Below are positions 1 to 11,584 of a stretch of DNA of 64,000 nt, one piece after another. The position numbers and the translations under genes are program-made. Positions within the stretch are counted from its first letter, which is position 1. Each line of letters starts with the position of its first letter. This stretch comes from Phialophora verrucosa (Eukaryota > Ascomycota > Eurotiomycetes > Chaetothyriales > Herpotrichiellaceae): assembly GCA_002099365.1 (NCBI GenBank), contig MSED01000003.1, positions 1,674,001 through 1,738,000 of the forward strand, read 5' to 3'. Under the pieces are notes generated by a model. That model ran no database searches and had not been told where the DNA came from. It saw only the letters and a list, made by a program, of their open reading frames with translations.

Positions 1-1582
1 CTTGGCGCGAGGTGCTGCCGTCCGCAGACTGACTGTTCCACACTGTCCAAGGGTCTTTTCTTGTCGGCAATACCGCATACCTTTTCAGTGGTATTGCTAG
101 CTGTGCATTTCCGCCTGTGGACAGTATAAGTTTACACTCTCACTTCAATTGGTTTGTGAAGAGCTGGCCTTACCTTTCTCAACTTCGGTTTGCACGGGGT
201 TTTCTGGTCCAACGGATTGCGAAGACATTGTTGCTAATGTGCAAGTTGTGGGCTCCCCACGGCCAAGCAAGATTGCGGAATGCCGGAGCCTGGAAGATCC
301 CTTGACAATGGACGATTTCGACACGATAATGCTTGAACGAAGACGAAAGTTTCGTTGACCCTGGGATGGACGCGGTACATATTCATTCCACAGGAGTGGC
401 ATATAAATGCTCACACCGCACATGCATCGCCACCTCCCCCCTGGCATTGACCCTCACCAGTCAGTTGATACATGAGCTTATGCGATTGGCAACGCCTCAT
501 TTGCAGGATGGAACTTTGCTTTCGATTATTCGTCTCATCAGTAGTAGGTACAGTTCACGTGGCAACATTTGCGATAAGTATGCTTGAAGATACACATCAC
601 TCTCGGGCGGTGATGTGAAGTGCCTGTTCCCGGCTGCTCAAGTTCCCGGATTCGACGTATTCTCGAGCAATCAGGACGCAAAATTGTCCGAAAGTCAGCG
701 TTATCGCAGCCTACATAATCTCCGGATTCGTTTGACGGGCCGTGCAACAACATAATACCAAAGACCACACAAAGTCCAACACGGACACGACTGATAACGC
801 AGAGGCTGACACTGACGAGGAGCCCGAAGCAGCTTCAAAAACAGGTTTGTGCCCCTGCAAGGCCGACAGGTGGCGGACTCATTTTGCCACGACCCCACCA
901 TTGAACCAGCTGACAGTCTTATGTCTGCATGAGGCTCTGCGGCTCAAAAGTCACGTGCTGTGCGACTCGCGGGCATATTTCATGAGCTCGAACGTGTCCT
1001 GGCTTAGCTCCCTAGCAGGCATGGGATGCGAGGGTTTGTTCCTTGTGTATGAGTATGTCCCACGACAGCTTGCTGGTAGACGAGCCAGATACTGGCAAGT
1101 TAGGGGTTGGCCATGAGTCGAGGACCGTCTGGAGGAAACCGTCTTTCCCCCGGATAGTGTCTGATGTCTGATATGAGTCCCTGTTCAAGCAGAGGGCTGC
1201 CTCGGCAGTAGTAGTCATTGCTAGAAGACCACGATGACTCCTTGCATTGCGTGCTCAGACTCATGGAGATCAATTCTCCCGCCCCCCTCATCTAAGCTCC
1301 CGTTTTCTCCATTTCATGTATCCGTTGCTCAGAAACACACCAATATCCCACCGCCGTTCTTTATGAGACGGGACGCCGCCCGGGCGCTACGACCCGGACA
1401 CCTGGCGGTGATGCTCAAATCCACCAGTGAGGCCATACGTATCGTAGATTCCAACCTCCCAGTTTTACCGTCCTCGTTCCCAATGACTGGTCGATCGGTC
1501 GGTTAGGTCGTCAGTCAGACAGATCCAACACCCTCGTCCGACAATCCCCCCATCCTCTCATTCAGTCAATCAGCCAGTCCCA
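1..1582. other. Left-edge stretch without a supported gene
   Basis: Several short open frames exist on both strands but none has a recognisable domain, a consistent splice pattern or a convincing start context. The longest (742-1116, plus, 124 aa) is polar at its start and then random-looking. It may contain the regulatory region of a gene outside the window; nothing can be assigned. Confidence 0.5.
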
Positions 1583-2191
1583 TCACAGCTCATCCTTCTT
1601 CACCCCCTTGATGCCCATCAACTCCGTCTCAAACACCAACGTGCTCCCGCCAGGGATTGGCCCCACGCCCCGATCCCCATATCCCAGCTCCGGCGGGATC
1701 GTCAACTTTCTCTTCTCCCCGATACACATGTCCAGGAGGCCTTCGTCCCAGCTAGAATTGCGCGAGTTAGCACCAGGATCAGCATCCCGCAGTGACGCCA
1801 CCGTCGTCTTCAGTACCGCCATTAGGAATTTTAACTGGTTTCCTTGCTTGTTTGCTCGCTAGCTTGTACCTTCCCCCAATTCTGCTTAAGGACGCCTTGT
1901 AGATTGTAGATGAAGAGAACGCAAAATGACTCACCCCTTGATGACCCGTCCGGCACCTAATTCAAAGCCCAAAGGCGATCCCCTCCCGTAACTGGAATCG
2001 AACTCCTTGCCCGTCGATTGCAGGGTGCCTCGGTAGTGCACGTCGATTTTGTCGCCCTTGTGGGTCTTGCGCGTGCAGGTGATGTCGGGGGTCTGGTAGT
2101 CGATCTCGAGACCGTCGGGGAGGGAGGCTGCGAGGGGGATGAGGGAGAGGAAGGCCGTGGCGGCGAAAACGAGGGAGGAGAGGAGTTTCAT
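1583..2191 (-). CDS. fpr2: ER-targeted FKBP-type peptidyl-prolyl cis-trans isomerase
   Basis: Two exons, 2191-1935 and 1751-1583, joined across a 183-bp intron (GTGAGT donor, CTAG acceptor) that splits a Gly codon, give 141 aa. Residues 1-24 form a hydrophobic signal peptide (MKLLSSLVFA start). The rest is a single FKBP domain with the usual landmarks: VHYRGTL, the FDSSYGRG strand, VIKGWDEGLLDMC across the splice site, and GEKRKLTIPPELGYG. The last four residues are KDEL, the classical ER retrieval signal. Family knowledge: FKBP2/Fpr2 (FKBP13) proteins catalyse proline isomerisation in the ER lumen and bind FK506. The start was chosen because the signal peptide begins there; the upstream frame is an untranslated low-complexity stretch. 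Identification is firm; the cellular clients are unknown. Confidence 0.95.
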
Positions 2192-3238
2192 GGTGGGTTG
2201 GTTGGGTCGGCGGTTACAGTCGAGCCAGATGGAATTTGGGTGGCTGGGTTGTGAGTGGTATGGAATAAAGGGAGATCGGGGAGGAGTGGTTGGTAGAGAG
2301 AGTGTGTGTGTGTGTGGTTGAAGATACGTTCCTTCACAATACAATGTACGACTCGTGTACACAGCACAGTAACTTAATTGTGTGCTTGTCGTGGTGGAGA
2401 AATGGTGCGGGGAGACCTCCCGGCTCCCCTTGCTTGGGAGCTCAACTTTGAAGGTCTTTGTTTACTGATACTGTACGGACTACATAGCTTTCGATCGATA
2501 CGACAGGCCATTGTTTTCAAGATATATTTTCGCCTTTGTGGCACAGGACGATATCATGTCATCCGATGATGCCCTGGGTTGATGGAGTCCACTGAAGGAC
2601 AAAGCAATCCGAAACCGTGTTCTACCCAAAGGCTGCACAACCCTCAACATATACCGTGCGACCATGTCAACATAATATATCCTCTGCGGTCGGATTCTCC
2701 CAAACCCTCCGATTTACTCCCCTCCACCACTCTCTCTAAGCTGAACTTGCTTAAACGCCGGAGTGACTGAAGAACCCCTGCCCGACCACTCTCTCTGAGC
2801 TGAACTTGCTCAAACGCCCGAGTGGCCGAAGAACCCAACACCGAGATCCAGATCCAGATTCCGTGGTCAAACCCTCTCAAGCTTCTATGCCTGACTTGCG
2901 GGCCGGACAGGCTTCCACGGCCCTTCAAAGACCTCCCATTCCGTTCTTCCTCCCTCCACCGGACTAGTCCGTGTCGACCCTTTTGCCCGAAAAAAATATA
3001 CCGAGAGCAGGCTGTGTTGTGTTGTGATGGGTTGGTGCGGGAAATGTGATAGGAGCCGATGAAACTGTCGAAAATATTGGCGCTGAAGCCGTTGACAAGA
3101 ATTCGAAATGCTGGACCTGCGATGAAGCGTCTTGACGAAGAACCGATGACACGAGCTCGAATGATGGATCTTTCAAACGGAATGACCGAGTGAAGTGATG
3201 ATAAGATATTTAAGTTGGTGCGTTCCTCGCCGGGAGTT
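2192..3238. other. Intergenic stretch with a short tandem duplication
   Basis: This holds the promoter side of the FKBP gene and the 3' side of the gene ending at 3239. A 218-aa minus-strand open frame (2644-3300) has arginine-rich random composition and no domain, so it is not called. The only structured element is the 52-bp duplication listed separately. Confidence 0.5.
2726..2836. repeat. Imperfect tandem duplication, 2 x 52 bp
   Basis: Copies at 2726-2777 and 2785-2836 start 59 bp apart and match at 47 of 52 positions. Four of the five differences are transitions in which the left copy has T or A where the right copy has C or G. It is non-coding as far as can be seen. Confidence 0.85.
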
Positions 3239-5268
3239 TCAACTCGATTTGGGTGGTGGTTGGACAGTGGTGATCGCACTGGTGAGTCTCGACCGACCAA
3301 ATGCTGACCATTGGTAGTGGCGAGACGCTCGAGATGCCTGGGTTCTGTCAGGGTCGTGGCGGGAATGGCCAGGCTCCCGCGCGGGTTGCGGCTCCTCCTT
3401 CTCGTCGTCGGCTTTTTGGGCTTTGGCTTCTGCCGCTGCGATTGCCTTTTGTCTCTCCTTCTTGGCCTCCTTGAAATCGTGGATTATGCCGTGCCACCTT
3501 TCTCTGTCCTTCGATATCTTGGCTTTCTCTTGGCGAGTTTTGCCAATGAGGTCTTTGCGCACATACTTCCGTGTCTTCGGGTCTCTGGTCATGTCCTGGC
3601 CGTCGTCCAGTTTCTTTTGAGCCTTTTCCGCCTTCAAGCGAAGAGCTTCCAATTGGGCATCGGTGAGAGGCGCCTTGCTGGCTGTGGTGGGTTCAATGGG
3701 TGCGGAAACTCGGCGTCCGTTGTTCGTGCTTGTTGCGGAGAGCACTGGCGGAGCGGTAGGTCGGTGTTTGATCATGCCCATCTGCTGGGACTGTTCAGCC
3801 TTCTCTGCCTGCACCTTTCTCGCCCGTGCCATCAACTCTGGGAATGACCCTTTTGCTGGGACTTTGTAGGCGGAGGTGGTCGATGCTGGACGTTTGGGAG
3901 CCTTAGTGGTTGGCTGGCCACTGGTTGAAGTCGCTTGGCTGCGAGCGTTCTCTTTGTCGGACCCAGAATCAGTTCTTGGAACCTTGCGAGTTCGGGGGCT
4001 GTCGTTGCCCGGCTGGCTCTTGAAATCATTTCTATCATCATCCTGCTTGGTTGTCAATGGCTAATATCATGGAATGCTGTTCTCTGGGAGAGGTACTAAC
4101 TCGTTTTCGCTTACATGGGCTGGCCTCCCGTTCAAGAGTGATGCTTGGCTTGTGAACGGCGTCTTCAGATGTCTTGCTGCAAGCTCGACCAACTGAGACC
4201 CGATTGGTTGCAGGACAAGGTCGTTTTGAGGAAGGCGGCGTCTCCTCTTCGTCGTCAGAGTCCTCAATGATGACGCGTCGTTTGCGGCCGTTGACTTCGA
4301 GGAGCCGAGTACCACCGTCACCGGAGTCCTCCTAATCACCGTCAGTGGGTGGTAGGTGCTGCAACTGAGACGGTCTCGACTTACACTTGCACTCTCAGGT
4401 TGTTGTTCCGCCTTGTTGCCGATCTTGGCAGCGGTTGCCGCGGACCTGGGTCTTGCCGTACCACTATAGCCGGGCTTGGTGCTGGTATCTTTCCGAGTCA
4501 AAGCATCTGAAACGGAGCTCGGTCGAGTGTATAGGACTTTACGCCGCTTCTGGGGGGAGAGTATGTTGTCAGAAGCGCTGCAGGCGGCAGCGGGGCGCTT
4601 GCAACCGATGACCTGGTTAGGGATCGCACCAACACCGACAACTGAGGCGTTCTGTCACCATCGGTTAGTAAGTTCTGTTGAGAATATTGTCGACGCCTTG
4701 ACTTACACTTCCAAGTTGTAAGGCCTTCTTGCCGGTGCTCTTAGCGGCATGGGACGGCAATGATGGGGTCTTCGCCGGCGTCGATGCCCGTGAACTCTTC
4801 TGAGCATCCAGATATTCCTTTACTGTGATAACATTCGCCTGGACGAGAACTGAAGTACGCGCTTGCCGCTCTGCTTCCTCCAGCGCAAGGCGCTTTTCTT
4901 GCGCGCGCGCAGTCGGCTTCGGGGCGACCTTTGCGACGTGATCGTCGGGAAGGGTGCCTTGCCCTTTGAGGGTGGTTGGCCTTTGAACGCGACCGGCATC
5001 GCCGACAAGCGGTTTGTTGGCCAGCGGCCCTCGAGGGGGAGACTTGTTCCACATCAGTATCAAAGAGAGGTGGACAGTCACCGTGAACAACAGTACTTAC
5101 AACCCGGGTCTTGCCTTCGTCACTGATGACAGTGGCTGGCGGGGACGTGGCCTTCCTTGAGGCGGTCTGGCAACTTTCTCCAGCTGCCTGTTCCCGTTCG
5201 AGTGCTTCCAGCTCTTTGGCCTTTTGCTCCTCGAAGCTCTTCCTAAATATTGATTCGTTCGAGCCCAT
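3239..5268 (-). CDS. Basic nuclear-type protein with Spt2-like motifs
   Basis: Five exons (5268-5101, 5042-4707, 4651-4385, 4331-4101, 4060-3239) joined by four short phase-0 introns of 58, 55, 53 and 40 bp give about 607 aa. The predicted protein is highly charged and low in hydrophobic residues. It has an N-terminal acidic/basic helix (FRKSFEEQKAKELEALERE), a GYSGTARP motif in exon 3, an acidic patch followed by PPSSKRP in exon 4, and in exon 5 GSFPELMARARKVQ and MGMIKH followed by a long Lys/Glu/Ala helix. The ELMARA..MIKH and GY.GTARP motifs resemble ascomycete Spt2 chromatin proteins as I recall them. However, their order is reversed and no C-terminal SPT2 domain is visible. So the family is uncertain; a nuclear or nucleic-acid-linked role is inferred. 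The 40-bp fourth intron is the weakest splice call. Confidence 0.65.
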
Positions 5269-6118
5269 TTTGTCTCGTGGGAATATGGACCATGTAGCGT
5301 GATATTGAAGATGAAGAAAGGGAAAGCAGTGAGGTACGGGGCTGAGTCACTTCAAGTGTTAATGGAATGAAGTTTCTGAGGATGGAGGAGCAGTGTTGGA
5401 GGTTCGACCCAAGACTGTCGAGCTGCCCAGTGTGAAAGATGGGAGAGAGCGAGGGAAAGAACTGAGAGCGAGATGGTGGTCACTGCCGCGATTTCAAATT
5501 GACAGGCATGCCGCTCTTGTTATTGTGAGTGAAGGATTCTTTTTCCATCAATGCTATGGAGTGAAGGTCGTGCGGCAGCAGGAGCGCGGTGAATACACTT
5601 GTTTATGGCATTTTCTTCACTACCCAGTTGTCAAATGGTAGGTCGTGAAAGCCTTCTTAAGCTGACCTGTCGTCAGGCCTTGCTAGCACCGCACTACTTC
5701 TCAGGCACGATCTCGTCTGCATTGAGTCGTGCTCTTCAATGCATTGCCCAGAAAAGGCGGATGACAGAGACCTAACTGATACCATGGTCCTCATACCAAT
5801 CGACCAATGAAGCCCCCAAGCCCGGTAGAAGATTTCGGACGCCGCACAAGAAAAGGTCGACCCGACCCGCATGGCGAAGTGTGTTCAACGCAGCTTACAT
5901 ACCATCGGCGAACTATCATTCCAACCTGCAACAAGCTCGAGGACGTACCCCTCCGACAGTGTTCAACCCGTCATTATGCTCAATTGTCAACCCGCCAGAG
6001 CTGAAGCAATTGCCGGCGATGAACTGGGCACCATGACATTGCACTGGTAGGCAGTGCTTCCACCGAGAAAGCCAGATGACGTTGATGGCTTGCAAGTCCA
6101 CTCGACCTATGTTGCCCT
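5269..6118. other. Intergenic stretch
   Basis: Lies between two same-strand genes and should include the promoter of the gene starting at 5268. No domain-bearing frame, repeat or RNA gene was seen. Confidence 0.5.
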
Positions 6119-6929
6119 TCATGTGGTCGAAAGGACGTTCTCAAGGAGAACCATCGAGTTGCTTGCGTCGGGTAATGACTCGTCATTGCTAGTGCGCTTG
6201 GACTTGCTCTGCGATCGCTTTGAGGAAGGCGTGTCGTCTTCATCATCGTCGTCGTGGGTAATCACACCTTGCTAGCGATCACTTGGAGCGGAGTCGTCCT
6301 GTTCATCATCATCAGTAAGTTGACACGCAGGTATTGGCACCTACTGCATTTACAGCTGGGGAGTTTTCTTTGCTGCTATTGCTGGCCGTGGCGGCCGTGC
6401 CCTTCTTGTCGGCGTCGTCGTTGCTTGCGATGGCTGGATGTTTTCTCGTCCTGGGAGGGCGGATGGCAGGTGCGCCGGGATTGAAGAACCTAGGCTGCCA
6501 ACCGAAAGCTTCTCTGACTCGTCTCTTCGTCTCCTCACGAGCGCTGGCACGCTGCTGTTGTGCTCTGAGATGGAAGGCGTGCGAATGGTGTGACATCTTC
6601 TCACGGGCTTCCTTGCGTTCCTTATGGGCCCTCGAAGCAGCCTCCCCTCGCCGCCTCGCTTCGGCAGCCTCCATTACTTTGCGCCGAACGAGGTCCCTTG
6701 CGACAGGGTCGTTGGAGATCTGGCCAATGTCATCATAGTGGTCGAAGTTGCGAACTAAGGCGATATCTATGTACGCTGCGGCGCTCTTTGGCGGAGGAAG
6801 ATCCTTAGCGGTTGCCTCGGCATTGGCTCTCTTGAGAGCTCGATGTTTGGCGTGGAAGAAGTCGACTTGCGTCAAGGGATACGGGTCTTGTGCTTGCCCC
6901 AGGCTGTAGTAGATGTCGAAGACCTCCAT
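6119..6929 (-). CDS. Uncharacterised charged protein
   Basis: Two exons, 6929-6345 and 6271-6119, joined by a 73-bp phase-0 intron (GTAGGT donor, CGCTAG acceptor) give 245 aa. The start MEVFDIYYSLGQ is the first Met of the conserved-looking frame; the upstream frame has no such character. The N-terminal third looks globular (DPYPLTQVDFFHAKHRAL, YIDIALVRNFDHYDD). The middle is a long Arg/Glu/Ala helix, probably coiled coil, ending in REAFGWQPRFFNPG. The second exon is acidic and then basic (DDDDEDDTPSSKRSQ). That exon resembles the acidic-then-SSKR segment of the neighbouring gene to its left, so the two may share a module. I do not recognise the family. Confidence 0.6.
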
Positions 6930-8110
6930 CTTGACTTGACGGATGCGGATATGGAAAAGAGGGGTGGCCGAAGGTGAGAAAAACTGGTGGGAACGAGCCT
7001 CGCGCTGGTTGGATATCTTCGACGAACGAGCGATCAATTTTGTTTGCTCAAGACAATCAAGAGCGAGAGCAGGTAGGAAAACTCAAGAGAAAGAGCTGAG
7101 GACAATAGAAATTTTGGTCATTGGCAAGAACCGTTGGGCAGTGGCAAGTGGCGCGCAAAGGTGTGAAGAATCCGATGCTGATGGCAGGGCGGCAGTTGGG
7201 AGACAACAAATCGAGAACAAGCCTCACGCTGCCTTCACTGCAAGTTCCTCCCAAATTCATTTCTCTCACCCACTTAGCCGTGGGGGACTTTGCTGTTGTC
7301 GTTCGCGTGCTGGAGACGGCACCTATGGCACCTATCTTCTCCCGACAGCGCAAGCAGCATGGCGTCGACAGGCAAGTCGTCGAGAAATTGAAAACAGGAC
7401 GAAAGGTTGTAAGTATCAAAACTCAAACTTCTCCTTACTACGCCCCCGTGGAATGTTCCATGTCTGGCTAACGGAATCACGCCCTGTACACGTACAGTAG
7501 CTTTGCAGATCAAGAAATCTCGACCGAATCAATCGAGTATGGAAAGCGACTTCACTGTCGGTTCAACGTCCCCAAGCACTTGCTGTTCTCATCCTCCGGG
7601 GTGCTGAGAGTTCTCTGACAAACGAGAAACGAAGACTCATGGTTCCCAAGGATGCACGCCGTGAAGAGTTGGAGCTATTCTCTCTTGAACTTGACACGAA
7701 AAGGCATTGGAAGTGACGGAGATATAAGACCATGTCGAGGACATTGGCGAAAAGAAACTACTCAGTTGTCGTGATTCCCCGGTCTACCAGCAAGAGTGCC
7801 TCCAAGTCAGGGGAAATGGAACTGATGGCGTCCGGCCACACCGTGAAAAGGGGCAAGTGTCAAAGGGAGCCTTCTAGTATGGAAGAACAGGAGGAGGAGG
7901 AGGATGCCGACGACGACAAGGGTGAAGAAAGGAGAAGGAGGCGAGGAAAAGACAAAAAAGGGTGCGTGCTTGCACGCAAAGATAGACACAGGAACCTGCC
8001 ACAGCCTTCTGTATGATCGTGTCAATTGACATGGCCAGGCTGTGACAACCGGAAAATGCTTTTTGGTTCGTACATTCAACTTTGCCAGGTCTAAAAGGCA
8101 AGTCAATGAA
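6930..8110. other. Intergenic stretch
   Basis: Holds the upstream region of the gene starting at 6929 and the 3' side of the hydrolase gene. A 185-aa plus frame (6943-7500) lacks any domain and overlaps equal-length random frames on both strands. A purine-rich GGA/GAA run occurs around 7888-7960. Confidence 0.5.
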
Positions 8111-9820
8111 CTAAGGAGCGCTCAAAAAGTCTCCCACAAAGTCAGCCACCTCTCTGGGTTTCTCGACCATGGGTAAATGCCCAGCGCCCTCGACGAGTTT
8201 GAAAGGGGCCGACTTCCCTTCTGCCGAGCCCAGCTCTTTCGACAGTTTCTCCATGCCCTTTGGCAGCACGCCGTCGCCGGCGCCGACCAAGAAGGCGCCT
8301 CGGCCCTTGTACCCGGCCAGGAGACCGGTGTAGTCGTAGTTGAACAGCGTCTCAACGCCCCGGCGGAACTCGGGCAGCGAGTTGGTGTAGACCATGCGCT
8401 TGACGCGGGCGATTTCGGGGACGAGCTCGGGATTGTCGTAGGACTCGGGCACGAACCACCGCCGCACCGTCATCTCGGCGAGCTCTTCGCCCACGACGGC
8501 CTGCAGATTCGCGTCCGGGGACTCGTCGCCGAACAGGGACGCCAGGCGGAGAGTGGTGCCCTCTTTCTCGGCCACGGCGATCCGCTGGCCCCAGGTATCT
8601 TTGTTGCCGGCAGGTGATTTTGCGGACGTGTCGCACGCGACAAAGGCCTTGATCCGCGACGGGTATGTAAGCGCCGTCGCCAGAGCGGTGGCGCCGCCCA
8701 TGGACACGCCAACGAGGCCCGCTGCTTGAGGAACTCGCAGGGCGTCCAGCAGCTGGATTACATCGGACGCTTGTAGGTCCGCGGTCACGGGGCTGGTTGT
8801 GCCGCTGGGGATGACCCTCCCACGGGCCAGGAACCGCAGGACACGGTACTTTTGGTTCTGCGGGCGAGAAAAGAAGTGCGTGAGGAAGGCGTCCCAGATG
8901 CCCCAGGTCGTGAGGACCGAGTTGACCAGCACCAGGACCGGGGCGTTGTCGTCGGAGCTCCCTTCGAGGCGGAAGGGCAGGACTGCACCGTCGCGTGTGG
9001 TGACTGTCGACTCTATCGCCGAGCCGTATGGTGAGACGTTTGGCAGCGTCTTAGTGACTCCGTCTGGCGACGTCCACGGTGCCACGATTGCCAGGTGCCG
9101 TGCTGCGGTTCCAAAGGTGTAGAAGAGTGCATATGTACGTGCCTTGCTCCCCGGTACCTGTACGGGCAGTCCTCCGAACGTGGAGGGGATTGCCTTGGGG
9201 TCTGTGGACGGCGTGTATTCGTTGATCAGGACAAAATCAACCTGTCCGTCTTCGCGTGGTTCGAGATAGGACGTCTTGTACCACGACGTCCGCCTCCAGC
9301 CGGGGATACCGTGCACCTTTGGGAGGACAGTGCTCTGGATCCAGTCCTCCACGATCGAGACTTGTTCCGGGGCGAGGAGCAATCTGAGTGTGGTCAGGAC
9401 ATTCCCTTGTTCGTTCTCCCGAAAATGTTCGGGCGACTCCAGTTTCACGAAATTCTTGTCGTTGACCTGTTCGCCGACAAAATCCAGGGTCAGTCGGTCC
9501 ACCCAGATCTGGGCCATGACATCGATTTCTCGTTGTGTTTTGCCCGGTGGTGCTCGCAGATACTGGTACGGCTGTTCGGTGAATTGGTGCATGTCGGTGG
9601 CATCGTAGATGGCCAGGAATTCGGGATCGGCGCGCGTGCCGGCATTGGGTCCTGGCAAGTCTGTCGCTCGATATCGAAATCCATTCGGCATGAACGACAG
9701 GCGCGTTCGATTGGGTCCATGTTCATTGTTGTACCAGTCATGGAAGAGGTCGAGCGACAATGTCTCCTTGGGTTGCATGGTCACGAACAGCAACCCGCGG
9801 ACCGGGCTTGAGGAGGGCAT
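8111..9820 (-). CDS. EthD-like / alpha-beta hydrolase fusion, enol-lactonase-like
   Basis: Single exon, 569 aa, starting MPSSSPVRGL. Residues about 8-125 form an EthD-like dimeric alpha/beta barrel half (FHDWYNNEHGP at 26-36). Residues about 140-240 look like a second such unit. Residues about 270-569 form an alpha/beta hydrolase with nucleophile Ser373 in GVSMGG, probable acid Asp516 in LVGAGDG and catalytic His548 in EGAGHLP. This is the layout of the 3-oxoadipate enol-lactonase group. Family knowledge: those enzymes hydrolyse enol-lactones from aromatic degradation, and EthD barrels are related in fold to muconolactone isomerases. Its gene lies 503 bp downstream of the carboxymuconate cyclase on the same strand and belongs to the ring-cleavage cluster. 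A lactone isomerase-plus-hydrolase role is inferred, not shown. Confidence 0.85.
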   Translation of the reverse strand: MPSSSPVRGLLFVTMQPKETLSLDLFHDWYNNEHGPNRTRLSFMPNGFRYRATDLPGPNAGTRADPEFLAIYDATDMHQFTEQPYQYLRAPPGKTQREIDVMAQIWVDRLTLDFVGEQVNDKNFVKLESPEHFRENEQGNVLTTLRLLLAPEQVSIVEDWIQSTVLPKVHGIPGWRRTSWYKTSYLEPREDGQVDFVLINEYTPSTDPKAIPSTFGGLPVQVPGSKARTYALFYTFGTAARHLAIVAPWTSPDGVTKTLPNVSPYGSAIESTVTTRDGAVLPFRLEGSSDDNAPVLVLVNSVLTTWGIWDAFLTHFFSRPQNQKYRVLRFLARGRVIPSGTTSPVTADLQASDVIQLLDALRVPQAAGLVGVSMGGATALATALTYPSRIKAFVACDTSAKSPAGNKDTWGQRIAVAEKEGTTLRLASLFGDESPDANLQAVVGEELAEMTVRRWFVPESYDNPELVPEIARVKRMVYTNSLPEFRRGVETLFNYDYTGLLAGYKGRGAFLVGAGDGVLPKGMEKLSKELGSAEGKSAPFKLVEGAGHLPMVEKPREVADFVGDFLSAP

Positions 9821-10323
9821 GATGGCGCCTCACAAGGCCCCGCTGATACCAAATCAACACAATGTGTGAGAGGCTGCCTCTTCCACGTCCTCCGTGGCGA
9901 GACCGTGACAGCCAAGTGGGGGTTCTTTTGCGGTAATTTACTCTCTATCTTCGCCCGTTTCGTGATTCAAGTGGCACCACCAAAGCGGTTGAATGCTCAA
10001 TTGTGCTGGAGCGCCTGTGCACATTCACAAGTAGGCAGGCAGGTTAACACGGTAAAATCCTCGAGGCCGTCACGGCAAGACAATAGAGTGGCCGATATAT
10101 CCGGGGAGTGTGCGTCAGATGTACGAAGCATTTGCCGAGCTTCGATGCCTATTGCAACAGTCCTCCGTCCATACCTACAACCGCATCGGAACCGTCCCGT
10201 GGGGCAGGGCGGGCAGACGTCGGAGCGGAAGACTTTTTATCCGCCGCGAGCGTGAACTGGAGGGTGACCGAAAATCTGCCATATTTACACGTACACTATG
10301 ATGCTGCGAGTAGAAGCCTCAAA
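9821..10323. other. Intergenic stretch within the aromatic cluster
   Basis: About 500 bp between the cyclase stop codon and the hydrolase start. It presumably holds the hydrolase promoter; no motif could be assigned with confidence. Confidence 0.5.
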
Positions 10324-11584
10324 CTAGTCGTACCAGATGGCGTTCATGCCGAAGCCGGGTTCTTTGATGTCCAAATGAGCAACTCTGGAGAGATACTCGT
10401 CGTGCCAGCGGTAGATTTCCACCCATCCGTCTTGATCATCCGTCAAAGCCAACCACTCGTCCGTCCAAGGACAAGGACTCACCGCGTTCGAGTGACCGCC
10501 GCTATTAGGCGTCGGGCTGATGCATAGCTGTCTCTGGATCTGGCCCTGCGGTCCAAGCTTGAAGGCGCTGATATAGCCGGTCACGCTGGACGAGTTCGAC
10601 CGGGCGGTTGCAAAGAGATACTTCCCACTCTGCGAACAAAACACCACGTCCGATCTGTACATCTTCTTGAGATCTCGCACACCTACTTCTCGTTAGCCCC
10701 TATGGTGCAAGCCAAGGAATCAAGCCGCGTACCTGGAGGAACAAGAGGATAAAGGTCTTGGGTGAAGACGGGGAGGTGCGTTGTCTCGTCGATTACGTAG
10801 ACCCCCAGCCTATTCCCGGCTTCCATCAGCACGTAGAGATAGTGTCCACTGGGATGAATGTCCACCCATCGAGGATGATCGCCAGCCGAGGGTGCATCAA
10901 CGCTGCCGACCAGGGTGAGCGTGCCGTCGCTCGCTTTCTTGTGCGTCCAGATCTTGTCGGCCCACATGTCGGCGGAATATAGATAGGTCTCAGTCGGGTC
11001 AAAGACCATTCCATGGATGGCAGACTGTTCGCTGTATTCGTAGTTTTGAATATTCTTGTCGAGTTTCCCCTGTTCGTCGACGGAGAAGACGTTGCCGTAG
11101 CCCGCGTGCTCGTAGAATGGATTGCCATAGACGCAATAGGGCGGCTTCTTGGCTGCCAGCACAAATATCGCTCTCGTCCTGGTGTCGGCGCTCTGAGCCC
11201 GAGCTGCCTGTCGTCAGCCCGGTATCAAGCCTGTAGGAAGCTGGCCAACGTACGGTCATGGTTCATCGGATGCGAAACCTCGTGCGAGATGTTGTCTGGT
11301 GCTTTGACAGCATGGCTGGACCATTTCTTCATCGAAGCTCCGTAGATGTTTCGCCGTGCATGCTGCTCCGGGGGATGTTGTCAGTAGAGCAAATCTTCAC
11401 GGCGAGCCGGCGTTGTGTCTGATGTCCTCACGTCGAATGTCATCCATGATATCGGCTCATCCGCCGGGATTGATGTTTTCTTGACCAAACTCAGGGTCCA
11501 TGCTTCGTCGTCGAATTCAACCGTGAAGATCGCGCCCGGCGGCGTCCATGTGCCTATCATCAGATGGTGTTTCATTTTGGGCAC
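10324..11584 (-). CDS. Carboxy-cis,cis-muconate cyclase (3-carboxymuconate lactonizing enzyme)
   Basis: Four exons, 11584-11432, 11362-11254, 11203-10733 and 10682-10324, give 363 aa, close to the Neurospora enzyme. The protein is a seven-bladed beta-propeller of the lactonase family. Landmarks match the Neurospora enzyme well: HHLMIGTWTPPGAIFTVEFD at the start, EPISWMTFD, NIYGASMKKWSS, PTETYLYSAD, GDHPRWVDIHPSG, LMEAGNR, SGGHSNAVSPCPW and EPGFGMNAIWYD at the very end. The intron phases (0, 1, 1) are all satisfied; for intron 2 only the GGCAG acceptor at 11204 keeps the frame open and yields the conserved PRA..ADTRTRAIF run. Family reaction: cyclisation of 3-carboxy-cis,cis-muconate to 3-carboxymuconolactone in the fungal protocatechuate branch of the beta-ketoadipate pathway. 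The true substrate here may differ, given the dioxygenase next door. Confidence 0.95.

Noticed and set aside
2644..3300. 218-aa minus-strand open frame downstream of the Spt2-like gene
   Set aside because: Runs across the tandem duplication, is Arg/Ser-rich and shows no domain or splice logic.
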